Below, piece after piece: positions 33,829 through 41,739 of a DNA stretch of 59,381 nt. The position numbers and the translations under genes were made by a program. Position 1 is the stretch's first letter; each line of letters begins with the position of its first letter. Under the pieces are notes generated by a model that was not told the origin of the DNA, ran no database searches, and saw only the letters and a program-made list of their open reading frames with translations. The DNA is taken from contig NZ_BCQP01000074.1 in NCBI RefSeq assembly GCF_001552135.1, forward strand, positions 1 through 59,381. Direction: 5' to 3'. Source of the DNA: Actinomadura chibensis NBRC 106107. Lineage in GTDB: Bacteria; Actinomycetota; Actinomycetes; Streptosporangiales; Streptosporangiaceae.

Positions 33829-35085
33829 ATGGCTTCCAACGCCGGTCCGCGCCGTGTCGCCGTCGTGGGCGCGGGCATGGTCGGGCTGTCCACCGCGTGG
33901 TTCCTGCAGGAACACGGCGCCGACGTCACCGTGTACGACAAGCGGGACGTCGCGGCGGGCGCGTCCTGGGGCAACGCGGGCTGGCTGACGCCCGGCCTCG
34001 CGACCCCGCTGCCCGAGCCGGCCGTCCTCTCCTACGGGCTGCGCGCGGTGCTCAGCCCGTCGTCGCCGGTCTACGTCCCGCCGACCGCGAGCCTCCGCCT
34101 CCTCCGCTTCCTCGCCGGGTTCGCGCGCAACAGCACGGCCGCGCGGTGGCGGCGCGCGATGGAGTCGCTGGTGCCGATCAACGGGCGCGCGCTGCCGAGC
34201 TTCGACGCGCTGGTCGCGGGCGGCGTCAAGGCCGAGACCCGCGAGGCCGAGTCGTTCGTCGCCGCCTACCGGACGGCCGGGGAGCGCCGCTTCCTGCTGG
34301 ACGAGGTCGAGCACATCCGCGCGGCGGGCCAGGCCCTGGAGTACGAGGTCCTCGACGGGGACGAGGCCCGCCGGATCGAGCCCGCGCTGTCCGCCGAGAT
34401 CGGCGCGGCGGTGCTGCTGCGCGGCCAGCGGTTCGTGGAGCCGGGACGGTTCGTGCACGCGCTCGCCGACTCCGTCCTCGACCGCGGCGGCAAGATCCAG
34501 TCGGGCGCGGCCGTCACCGAGATCCGCGACCTCGCGGGCGGCGGCGTCGCCGTGCGCACCGCCGGGAGCGAGGCCGAGCGCCACGACACGGCGGTGATCG
34601 CGAGCGGCGTGTGGCTCGGCGGGCTCGCGCGCCGGTTCGGCGTCCGCGCGCTCGTCCAGGCGGGCCGCGGCTACAGCTTCAGCGTGCCGATGGACCGCGT
34701 CCCGGACGGCCCCGTCTACTTCCCCGCCCAGCGCGTCGCCTGCACGCCGATGGGCGGCCGGCTCCGCGTCGCCGGGATGATGGAGTTCCGCGACCCGGAG
34801 GCCCCGCTCGACCCGCGCCGGATCGAGGCGATCGTCGCCGCCGCGCGCCCGCTGCTGCGCGGCGCCGACCTCGACGACCGGCGGGACGAGTGGGTCGGGT
34901 CCCGGCCCTGCACCCGCGACGGGCTGCCGCTGATCGGCGCGACCCGCTCGCCGAACGTCTTCGCGGCGGGCGGGCACGGCATGTGGGGCATCACGCTCGG
35001 CCCCGCCACCGGGAGCCTCCTCGCCGAGATGATCGCGACCGGGCGCCGTCCGGCGGAGCTGGCCCCGTTCAACCCGCTCCGCTAG
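33829..35085 (+). CDS. FAD-dependent amino-acid dehydrogenase/oxidase (DadA-like)
   Basis: The start ATG follows GGAGGGGAAGG. The 418-residue protein has the FAD-binding GAGMVG (14-19), the DadA-like GASWGNAGWLTPG block, and the C-terminal DGLPLIGATRSPNVFAAGGHGMWGITLGPATG region, in parts. It oxidatively deaminates D-amino acids or small amines such as glycine/sarcosine and passes electrons to quinone or O2. PucR faces it across the shared control region, and a 28-bp region upstream includes the ATATTGG box, so nitrogen regulation is likely. The precise substrate is undetermined. Confidence 0.86.
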   Translation: MASNAGPRRVAVVGAGMVGLSTAWFLQEHGADVTVYDKRDVAAGASWGNAGWLTPGLATPLPEPAVLSYGLRAVLSPSSPVYVPPTASLRLLRFLAGFARNSTAARWRRAMESLVPINGRALPSFDALVAGGVKAETREAESFVAAYRTAGERRFLLDEVEHIRAAGQALEYEVLDGDEARRIEPALSAEIGAAVLLRGQRFVEPGRFVHALADSVLDRGGKIQSGAAVTEIRDLAGGGVAVRTAGSEAERHDTAVIASGVWLGGLARRFGVRALVQAGRGYSFSVPMDRVPDGPVYFPAQRVACTPMGGRLRVAGMMEFRDPEAPLDPRRIEAIVAAARPLLRGADLDDRRDEWVGSRPCTRDGLPLIGATRSPNVFAAGGHGMWGITLGPATGSLLAEMIATGRRPAELAPFNPLR

Positions 35086-35212
35086 CCGGGCGCCGCGCTT
35101 CCGGCCCGTCTGCCTGGGGGTTCTGGGCGGTTCTGACACATTCGTCCGTACAGCCCCCCTGGCGCGCTACCGTCACTGGGTGATCTAGCCACCCCGTGCG
35201 GGAGGAACGCCG

Positions 35213-36325
35213 ATGGACGAGGCGCGGACGGCACCGACGCTCGCCACGCCGCTCGCCCCGGCGCCGTATGCCGAGGCGCCGGTCTCGCAGGCGCCGCTGA
35301 CCAGGGCGCAGCGGGTCCTGGCCGGGGCGGGCGGGCTGTTCTTCGCCGGGCTCGCGGGCCTCGGCGGGTACGGGTCGTTCGCGTCCGTCCAGGACGTGGC
35401 CGAGCCCTGGTTCGGCGACCAGGCGTGGATCGTCCCGGCCGGGGTGGACCTCGGCATCCTCGCGCTGGTCTCGGTCGCGCTCCTGCTGGAGTGGCTCGCG
35501 ATGCCGATGCCCGCGCTGCGCTGGATGGCGTTCGCGTTCACCGCCGCGACCGTCTGGCTGAACGTGTCCGCCGCGCATGGCGACGCCACCGGCATGGTCA
35601 TGCACGCCGCCATGCCGGTGCTGTTCGTGACGTTCATCGAGGCCGTCCGGCACGCGATCCGCCGCCGCGCGGGGATCGCGGCGGGGATCGTCCGGGAGGG
35701 CGTCCCGGTCGCGCGCTGGCTGCTCGCGCCGTTCTCCACGTTCCGGTTGTGGCGGCGCATGGTGCTGTGGCAGATCACGTCCTACCCGCGGGCGCTGGAC
35801 GCCGAGCAGCGCCGTCGCCACGCCCTCGCCCTGCTGGGCGACCACTACGGCCGCAAGTGGAAGTCCAGGGCCCCGGCGGACGTGGTGTGGATGCTGCGCG
35901 ACGGCGTCATGCTCGACCAGGCGCTCGTCCGCGTCACCGCCCTCACGGCCCCGGAACCGCCGCGTCCCCCGGAACCGGAGCCCGCGCCCGCTCCCGCTCC
36001 CCCTCCCGCGCCCGCGCCGGAGAAGCCCGCGCGGCGGAAGGGCCCCGCGAAGAAGGCTCCGCAACGGAGCCAGAGCGCGCGTGGGCAGATGCCGCGGAGC
36101 GTCGCCACCGACAACGAGGCCCGCGCGCTCGGCATCATCGCCGCCGAACCCGGCATCACCGGCGCCGAGCTCGGACGGCGCCTGGACATCAGCGCCCGCC
36201 AGGGCCAGCGCCTCCTGAGCCGGTTGGCGCGTCCCGCCCCGGCCGCCGCCGAACCCGCCCCGGATCCCGCCCCGGAAGCCGCCAGGGAGCCCGCCGGGGA
36301 GACGGCCGCCACATCGGCGCCCTGA
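35213..36325 (+). CDS. DUF2637-type membrane protein with C-terminal helix-turn-helix
   Basis: The 370-residue protein has AGGAA at normal spacing before the ATG. Four membrane segments (about residues 36-165: VLAGAGGLFFAGLAGLGGYG, AWIVPAGVDLGILALVSVALLLEW, WMAFAFTAATVWL, AAMPVLFVTFIEAVRHA, in parts) match the DUF2637/SpdB-like family often carried by actinobacterial conjugative plasmids. Downstream is a Pro/Lys-rich linker and a short winged-helix-like C-terminus (ALGIIAAEPGITGAELGRRLDISARQGQRLL, in part). No other mobile-element gene is near, so it may be a chromosomal relic or an unrelated use of the fold. Confidence 0.75.
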   Translation: MDEARTAPTLATPLAPAPYAEAPVSQAPLTRAQRVLAGAGGLFFAGLAGLGGYGSFASVQDVAEPWFGDQAWIVPAGVDLGILALVSVALLLEWLAMPMPALRWMAFAFTAATVWLNVSAAHGDATGMVMHAAMPVLFVTFIEAVRHAIRRRAGIAAGIVREGVPVARWLLAPFSTFRLWRRMVLWQITSYPRALDAEQRRRHALALLGDHYGRKWKSRAPADVVWMLRDGVMLDQALVRVTALTAPEPPRPPEPEPAPAPAPPPAPAPEKPARRKGPAKKAPQRSQSARGQMPRSVATDNEARALGIIAAEPGITGAELGRRLDISARQGQRLLSRLARPAPAAAEPAPDPAPEAAREPAGETAATSAP

Positions 36326-36381
36326 TCGGTCACCTTTCCCTCCTCCGCTCCGTCATCGCGGTGTACCGGAAGGAGAGGACC

Positions 36382-36993
36382 ATGGCCAAGTACGACTGGA
36401 CCGCCATGTACGTCATGCACAACGCGCTCCGCAGGGAACTGGAGCACCTCGCCAAGGTCGCCGCCCGCCCGGAGGACGAGGCGCGCCGCGTCCTCGCGGA
36501 GGCGCCCGGCTGGGAGCTGTTCAAGAAGGCGCTGCACGTCCACCACAGCGCCGAGGACGAGGTGCTGTGGCCCGCCATGCGCGAGGCCCTCGCCGGACGC
36601 CCGGACGGACTCGCCCTCATGGACGCGATGGAGGCCGAGCACGCCGCCATCGACCCCGTCATCGAGGCGATCGACGCGGGCACCGAGCCGCTCGCGCCGC
36701 TCGTCGAGAGGCTCGCCGAAGGGGTCGCCGCCCACCTCGGGCACGAGGAGGAGGCGGCGCTGCCGCTGATCGACGAGGTGCTGGCGCCCGAGCACGTGGC
36801 GCGCTTCGGGCAGGTCCACGGCACGAAGATCGGGCCCGACGGCCCGCGCGTCTTCCCGTGGCTGCTGGACGGCGTCGACGCCGAGACCGCCGCGGCGATG
36901 CTGGGCGTCCTCCCGGAGCCCGCCCGCGCCGCGTTCGAGACCGCGTGGCGTCCCGCCTACACGGCCCTCGACCGGTGGGGCGCCGGCGCCTGA
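36382..36993 (+). CDS. Hemerythrin-domain protein
   Basis: The 203-residue protein starts at an ATG with AAGGAG upstream. The iron-coordinating His/Glu ladder is present: MYVMHNAL, HVHHSAEDEVLWP, AEHAAIDPV and HLGHEEEAALP. Such non-haem di-iron proteins bind O2 or sense oxygen/nitric oxide. It is downstream of the DUF2637 gene (56-bp gap) and convergent with dihydrolipoyl dehydrogenase, with a strong hairpin between them. Confidence 0.88.
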   Translation: MAKYDWTAMYVMHNALRRELEHLAKVAARPEDEARRVLAEAPGWELFKKALHVHHSAEDEVLWPAMREALAGRPDGLALMDAMEAEHAAIDPVIEAIDAGTEPLAPLVERLAEGVAAHLGHEEEAALPLIDEVLAPEHVARFGQVHGTKIGPDGPRVFPWLLDGVDAETAAAMLGVLPEPARAAFETAWRPAYTALDRWGAGA

Positions 36994-37023
36994 CCACGCG
37001 GGGCGCCTGACCACGTATGGCCC

Positions 37024-37048
37024 GGCCGGCGCCCGGGGGGCGCCGGCC
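37024..37048. terminator. Bidirectional terminator between hemerythrin and lpd genes
   Basis: A perfect 10-bp stem (GGCCGGCGCC / GGCGCCGGCC) with a 5-nt loop (CGGGG) lies 7 bp beyond the convergent genes' ends. It is symmetric, so it could stop transcription from both sides. Confidence 0.65.
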
Positions 37049-37055
37049 CTGGCCG

Positions 37056-38459
37056 TCAGAGGTTGATCATGTGGCCGGCGAGGCCGTGCACGGCCTCCTT
37101 CATCGCCTCGCCCAGCGTCGGGTGCGCGTGCACGTTGCGCGCGACCTCGTGGACGGTCAGGTCCCACTGCTGGGCGAGCGTCAGCTCGGGCAGCAGCTCG
37201 GTGACCTCCGGGCCGATCATGTGCGCGCCGAGGATCTCGCCGTACTTGGCGTCGCTGATCACCTTGACGAACCCGTCGCCCTCGCCCATGCCGAGCGCCT
37301 TGCCGTTGGCGCTGTAGGGGAACTTGGCGGTCTTGACGTCGTAGCCCTGGTCGCGGGCCTGCGCCTCCGTCCAGCCGAAGGAGGCGACCTGCGGCTGGCA
37401 GTACGTGGCGCGGGGGATCATCACGTAGTCGAGCTCCATCGTCTCGGCGTCGGCGATGGTCTCGGCGGCGACGATGCCCATCGCCTCGGCGGCGTGCGCG
37501 AGCATCAGCTTGGCCGTCACGTCGCCGATCGCGAAGATGTGCGGGACGGACGTGCGGCACCGGCCGTCCACGTCGATCGCGCCGCGCTCGGTCAGCGCCA
37601 CGCCGGTCTTCTCCAGCCCGTAGCCCTCGACGTTCGGCTGGAACCCGATGGCCTGGAGGACCTTGTCGGTCTCCAGCACCTTCTGCGCGCCGTCCTTGCC
37701 GGTGACCGTGACCTTGACCTTGTCGCCGGAGTCGTCGATGGCGTCCACGCGGGTGGAGGTCAGGACGTCCACGCCGAGCTTGCGGTAGCGCTTCGCCAGC
37801 TCCTTGGAGACCTCGGCGTCCTCGTTCGGGACCATCCGGTCGAGGAACTCGACGATCGTCACCTTCACGCCGTAGTTGTGCAGGACGTAGGCGAACTCGA
37901 CGCCGATCGCGCCCGCGCCCGCGATCACGATGCTCTCCGGCAGCTCGGAGCTGAGGATCTGCTCCTCGTAGGTCACGACCCGCTCGGACAGGGACGTCCC
38001 CGGCAGCAGCTTGGTGTGCGCGCCCGCCGCGATGATGCAGTGCGAGAACGTGACCGTCTCGGTGGACCCGTCCGCCTTCGCGACCTGGAGGGTGTTCGGG
38101 TCGGTGAACGTCCCCCGCCCGTCATAGGACGTGATCTTGTTCTTCTTCATCAGGAACTGGACGCCCTTGACGAGCTTCTCCGACACCCGCCGGCTGCGCT
38201 CGTAGGCGACGCCGTAGTCGAAGGACACCTGGCCCTCGACGTTGATCCCGAACGTCTTCTGCTCGGCGGTGAAGATGTGCGCCAGCTCGGCGTTGCGCAG
38301 CAGCGCCTTGGAGGGGATGCAGCCGACGTTGAGACAGACCCCGCCCCAGTACTTCTCTTCGATGATCGCCGTCTTCAGCCCGAGCTGCGCCGCCCGGATC
38401 GCGGCGACATATCCGCCCGGGCCCGAGCCCAGGACCACGACGTCAAAGTTTTCGCTCAT
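37056..38459 (-). CDS. lpdA: Dihydrolipoyl dehydrogenase (E3)
   Basis: From ATG 38459 (an ATG at 38465 adds two residues) the protein is 467 residues. FAD-binding GSGPGG is at 11-16; the redox-active disulfide is C42/C47 (GGVCLNVGCIPSKALL, in part); the NAD-binding glycines are in IAGAGAIGVEFAYVL, and the C-terminal His-Glu dyad is in HAHPTLGEAMKE. It reoxidises lipoamide in 2-oxoacid dehydrogenase complexes. It stands alone, without E1/E2 genes here, as is common for lpd in actinobacteria. Confidence 0.95.
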   Translation of the reverse strand: MSENFDVVVLGSGPGGYVAAIRAAQLGLKTAIIEEKYWGGVCLNVGCIPSKALLRNAELAHIFTAEQKTFGINVEGQVSFDYGVAYERSRRVSEKLVKGVQFLMKKNKITSYDGRGTFTDPNTLQVAKADGSTETVTFSHCIIAAGAHTKLLPGTSLSERVVTYEEQILSSELPESIVIAGAGAIGVEFAYVLHNYGVKVTIVEFLDRMVPNEDAEVSKELAKRYRKLGVDVLTSTRVDAIDDSGDKVKVTVTGKDGAQKVLETDKVLQAIGFQPNVEGYGLEKTGVALTERGAIDVDGRCRTSVPHIFAIGDVTAKLMLAHAAEAMGIVAAETIADAETMELDYVMIPRATYCQPQVASFGWTEAQARDQGYDVKTAKFPYSANGKALGMGEGDGFVKVISDAKYGEILGAHMIGPEVTELLPELTLAQQWDLTVHEVARNVHAHPTLGEAMKEAVHGLAGHMINL

Positions 38460-38762
38460 ATCCATGGACGATATTCGGCGCGGAGCGGTGCTCGCATCCC
38501 GGACGGAGCGCCGCGGCCGAGGCGGTCGTCACGTCCTGTTAGTGTTTCGAGCGGCCTCCCGCCGGTCAGGGATCGCTGGGGGCCTCGGCGGCGCCCGGAC
38601 GGCGCGCGCCCGCACCGTCCCCGGCCGCGGAGCCCGGCGGTGCACCGGCTCCGGGTCGCGCGAGGGCGGCGCGACCGCCCGCCGGGCCACGAAGCCGGTG
38701 TTGGAACATCGTGCCCCGGCCCGGTCGTTGTCCCCGTTCCAGCCGAGTGGAGGAGAAGAGGA

Positions 38763-39422
38763 GTGAGGATCCCCAAGCGCGTCAACACCGTCCTCGACTG
38801 GATGGAGCAGCGCTATCCCGCGCTTGGGGCGGTCGTCGCGCTGGTCGCGGTCGCGCTGGTGGCGCCGCTCGCGCCGCGCGCGGTCGGGTTCCCGGTCAGC
38901 GGCTTCATCCTGGGCGTCGCGGCGGGCGGGTTCGCGGTCCACCTCCGGATGAGCCGCCGGGTGGCGCGCGTCCGCGCCGACGTCGACAACCTGCTCCGCG
39001 AGAACGGCGCGCTGCGGCACCGCAACACCGTCCTCGCCAGCGGGGTGATCACCCGGGAGGCGCAGGAGACGCAGGCGCTGATGTCCATCCCCGAGGACGA
39101 CCTCCTGCCCGAGGACGTGCGGCCCCGCGAGGGCGACACCCAGAGCACCGCGACCCTGGACGAGCTCCTCGACGGCGGCGCCGACGGTGCCGATGACGGC
39201 GGCGACCCGCAGCGGACCGACGAGCTTCCCGACCCCGTGCCGGAGCCCGACCCCGACCCCGAGCCGAAGGCGGCCGCGAAGGACGTCGAGGACGATCCGC
39301 AGCGCACCACCGTCCTCCCGACGATCCCGGACGACCTCCTGAACGACGACGCCTCCGGCTCCGCCCGTCCGGGCCGGTCCGGCCGTTCCCGCGGCCCGGC
39401 GAAGCGGACGCGCAGGACCTGA
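38763..39422 (+). CDS. Small membrane protein with coiled coil and acidic tail
   Basis: The GTG at 38763 is preceded by AGGAGAAGAGGA. The 219-residue protein has two adjacent membrane helices (about residues 20-60: YPALGAVVALVAVALVAPL and FPVSGFILGVAAGGFAVHL), a short coiled coil (RVRADVDNLLRENGALRHRN) and a disordered acidic/Pro tail containing the repeated DPQRT motif (two copies). The layout resembles LapA-like proteins but no domain is certain. It is divergent from lpd; function unknown. Confidence 0.72.
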   Translation: MRIPKRVNTVLDWMEQRYPALGAVVALVAVALVAPLAPRAVGFPVSGFILGVAAGGFAVHLRMSRRVARVRADVDNLLRENGALRHRNTVLASGVITREAQETQALMSIPEDDLLPEDVRPREGDTQSTATLDELLDGGADGADDGGDPQRTDELPDPVPEPDPDPEPKAAAKDVEDDPQRTTVLPTIPDDLLNDDASGSARPGRSGRSRGPAKRTRRT

Positions 39423-39498
39423 CGGGGCCCTTCCCCTCCGTCCCACGGGCATCACGGAACGGCGTTAGCTTTGCCGATCATCGGGCAGAAGAACGCCC

Positions 39499-40902
39499 GT
39501 GGAGACGCCGTTTGACGCCGGTTCGGGGCCCGGCCGGGAGCGCGCCGTGGTGGGCGGGGCGCGTCCGGCGAAGGAAGAGGGCAACCTGCCCGCCGTCCAC
39601 CGGGCGGTGATCGCGTCCGCGATCGGGAACTGTGTCGAGTGGTTCGACTTCGGGGTGTTCAGCGCCGGGGTGATGACCGCGATCATCGGCACGAAGTTCT
39701 TCCCGGCGGAGGCGTCCGGCAGCGCGTCCCTGCGCTCGTTCGCGCTGATCGCGGCGGCGTTCCTGGCGCGCCCGTTCGGCGGCATGTTCTTCGGCCCGCT
39801 CGGCGACAAGCTCGGCCGCAAGCGGGTGCTCGCGACCACGATCATCCTGATGTCGAGCTCCACCTTCGTGATCGGCATCCTGCCCGGCTACGGCACGATC
39901 GGGATCGCCGCGCCCTTGCTGCTGCTGGCCGTCCGGCTGGTCCAGGGGTTCTCGACGGGCGGCGAGTACGGCGGCGCCGCGACGATGATCGCCGAGTACG
40001 CGCCGACGCACCGCCGCGGGTTCTTCGGCAGCTTCCTCGAACTCGGGACGCTCACCGGCTACATCCTCGGGGCCGGGCTCGTCCTGCTGATGGACGTCGT
40101 GCTCAGCCATGACGCGATGCACGGCTGGGGCTGGCGGATCCCGTTCCTGCTCGCGCTGCCGCTCGGGCTCGTCGGGCTGTACGTCCGGACGCGCATCGAG
40201 GACACCCCGACCTTCCAGCACATGGAGGCGGAGGGCAAGAAGTCCCAGTCCCCGCTGAAGGAGACGCTGGAGGGCTACTGGCGCGTCATCGTGATGCTCA
40301 TCGGGATCGTGTTCCTGCTGAACGTCGCCGACTACACGCTGCTGACGTTCATGCCGTCCTACCTCGTCGACTTCCTCGACATGGACGAGACGACCGCGCA
40401 GCTCATCACGATCGGCGTGGAGGCGGCGATGATCACGGTGATCGTCCCGCTGGGCGCGCTGTCGGACCGGGTCGGCCGCCGCCCGCTGCTGATCACGGCC
40501 GCGATCGGCTACGTCGTGCTGGCGTGGCCCGCGTTCGCGCTGATGCAGACCAACAACCCGGTCGGGGTCACGGCCGGGTACGCGATCGTCGGCGGGCTGC
40601 TCGTGCTGATCCTCGCCGTGATCGCCGCGACGTTCCCGGCGATGTTCCCGACGAAGGTCAGGTACGGGGCGTTCGCCATCGGCTACAACGTCTCGACGTC
40701 CCTGTTCGGCGGGACGGCCGCCGTCCTCGTCGGCTCGCTGATCGACGTGACGGGCTCCAACTACGTCCCCGCCTACTACCTGATGCTCGCCGGGCTGGTG
40801 GCGCTGCTGCCGATCTTCAAGCTGCGGGAGACCGCGGGCGTGCCGATCGACCGGGCGGGGGAGAAGAGCGCCCCGGAACCGGCGGGCTCCGGGGCGCGGT
40901 AG
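39499..40902 (+). CDS. MFS transporter, metabolite:H+ symporter (MHS/ProP-like) type
   Basis: The 467-residue protein has 12 predicted membrane helices and the MHS signatures: NCVEWFDFGVFSAGV near the N-terminus, the loop GDKLGRKRVL between TM2 and TM3, STGGEYGGAATMIAEYAP, and ALSDRVGRRPLL for the second half. Start GTG 39499. Family members import proline, betaine, citrate or aromatic acids with protons or Na+; the substrate is not decidable. Its last codons form the left arm of a hairpin (40868-40897). Confidence 0.9.
   Translation: METPFDAGSGPGRERAVVGGARPAKEEGNLPAVHRAVIASAIGNCVEWFDFGVFSAGVMTAIIGTKFFPAEASGSASLRSFALIAAAFLARPFGGMFFGPLGDKLGRKRVLATTIILMSSSTFVIGILPGYGTIGIAAPLLLLAVRLVQGFSTGGEYGGAATMIAEYAPTHRRGFFGSFLELGTLTGYILGAGLVLLMDVVLSHDAMHGWGWRIPFLLALPLGLVGLYVRTRIEDTPTFQHMEAEGKKSQSPLKETLEGYWRVIVMLIGIVFLLNVADYTLLTFMPSYLVDFLDMDETTAQLITIGVEAAMITVIVPLGALSDRVGRRPLLITAAIGYVVLAWPAFALMQTNNPVGVTAGYAIVGGLLVLILAVIAATFPAMFPTKVRYGAFAIGYNVSTSLFGGTAAVLVGSLIDVTGSNYVPAYYLMLAGLVALLPIFKLRETAGVPIDRAGEKSAPEPAGSGAR
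40868..40897 (+). terminator. Terminator-like hairpin overlapping the MFS gene end
   Basis: A perfect 10-bp stem (GCGCCCCGGA / TCCGGGGCGC, 10-nt loop) lies within the last 12 codons of the MFS gene, ending 2 nt before the TAG. It is between the MFS gene and the convergent 41-aa gene. Confidence 0.55.
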
Positions 40903-40915
40903 CGGGTTCGCCGCG

Positions 40916-41041
40916 TCAGTCGGCCGGCGGTTCGGCGGGGCGCGCGGCGGCGAAGCGCCGGTGGGACCAGCCCGCCAGCGAAGCCGCGATCACCAGTGCG
41001 GCGCCGGTCTCGATCACTAGAGCCGTCCAGACTGCGGTCAT
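40916..41041 (-). CDS. 41-aa single-pass membrane protein
   Basis: A short minus-strand gene starts at ATG 41041 with a very strong GGAGGGGAGG at 6-nt spacing. The product has one helix (VWTALVIETGAALVIAASLAGW) then a basic turn and a Pro/Glu tail. The in-frame extension to 41161 has no such site. The gene is convergent with the MFS transporter and ends 13 bp from it. It is a small membrane protein of unknown function. Confidence 0.6.
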   Translation of the reverse strand: MTAVWTALVIETGAALVIAASLAGWSHRRFAAARPAEPPAD

Positions 41042-41219
41042 CGGGAGCCTCCCCTCCGGTCGCGGCCGGGCCCGTCCCGAACCGGGCCCGATGCTCACCA
41101 CGGGTAACGTCAAGACCGGGTCAGAATTCCTGGCCAAAGCCATACGAAACGGTGATTTCACTCACGAATTCGGTCGCTGACCTGGGATGAAAGCCTTGCC
41201 GGACGTGACGGGCGGCAAG

Positions 41220-41525
41220 TCATTCACCAGCGTCGAGGTGGCGTTCGAGGGCGTCGAGCCTGGACGTCCACGCGCGCCGGTACGGGGCGAGCCACGCGTC
41301 CAGTTCGGCGAGCGGTTCCAGGCGCAGTTCGTAGACGCGGCGCTGGGCGTCACGGCGTACCCTGACCAGCCCGGCGTCCCGGAGAACGCGCAGGTGCTTG
41401 GACGTCCCCGGCTGCGTCAGCCCGAGGGTCTCGACGAGTTCGCCCACCGGCCGGGGGCGCTCCAGCAGCAGGTCGAGGATGCGGCGGCGGGTGGGTTCGG
41501 CGAGCACGGCGAACGCGGAGGACAT
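41220..41525 (-). CDS. ArsR-family transcriptional regulator
   Basis: The 101-residue protein has the ArsR winged helix: LAEPTRRRILDLLLERPRPVGELVETLGLTQPGTSKHLRVLRDAGLVRVRRD in parts, with no metal-binding Cys cluster (no CxC in the ELCV-type position). The C-terminal ELRLEPLAELDAWLAPYRRAWTSRLDAL region fits the SdpR-type, non-metal ArsR subfamily. It is divergent from the encapsulin operon; whether it controls that operon is unknown. Confidence 0.85.
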   Translation of the reverse strand: MSSAFAVLAEPTRRRILDLLLERPRPVGELVETLGLTQPGTSKHLRVLRDAGLVRVRRDAQRRVYELRLEPLAELDAWLAPYRRAWTSRLDALERHLDAGE

Positions 41526-41651
41526 GGGCCGATGATAACCGTCCGCTCATATGCGCCGATTTGCATATAGGCCCGCCGGCGGGCCGCGCTGTCACGTACG
41601 GGTGCGACTTGTGTGGCGCTGTGGCAAAGCAGAGATGGGGCCAATGGCTCA

Positions 41652-41681
41652 TTGCGATCTGGTGATTACCGTCTGTAGCGT
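41652..41681 (+). promoter_or_regulatory. Candidate promoter of the encapsulin operon
   Basis: TTGCGA (41652-41657) and TAGCGT (41676-41681) are separated by 18 bp, matching a vegetative -35/-10 layout with imperfect boxes. It lies 59 bp upstream of the shell gene GTG at 41740. A CRP-like TGTGG sequence also occurs nearby (41620-41630). This is a weak prediction. Confidence 0.35.
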
Positions 41682-41739
41682 CACCGTTGGCCGAACGCGG
41701 CCCTTTCCAACAGACCGGCGACGAATCGGTGGTGTGGAC

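Noticed and set aside
32122..35085. A 987-codon plus frame that begins opposite pucR and merges into the DadA-like gene
   Set aside because: The part before 33829 is antisense shadow; the true start has a GGAGGGGAAGG site.
35213..36993. DUF2637 gene as part of an integrative element
   Set aside because: No integrase, attachment repeats, tRNA or transfer genes in the window.
41551..41739. N-terminal extension of shell paralogue 1 by 63 codons
   Set aside because: The extension has no counterpart in paralogue 2 and contains the candidate promoter; both proteins align from the GTG at 41740.
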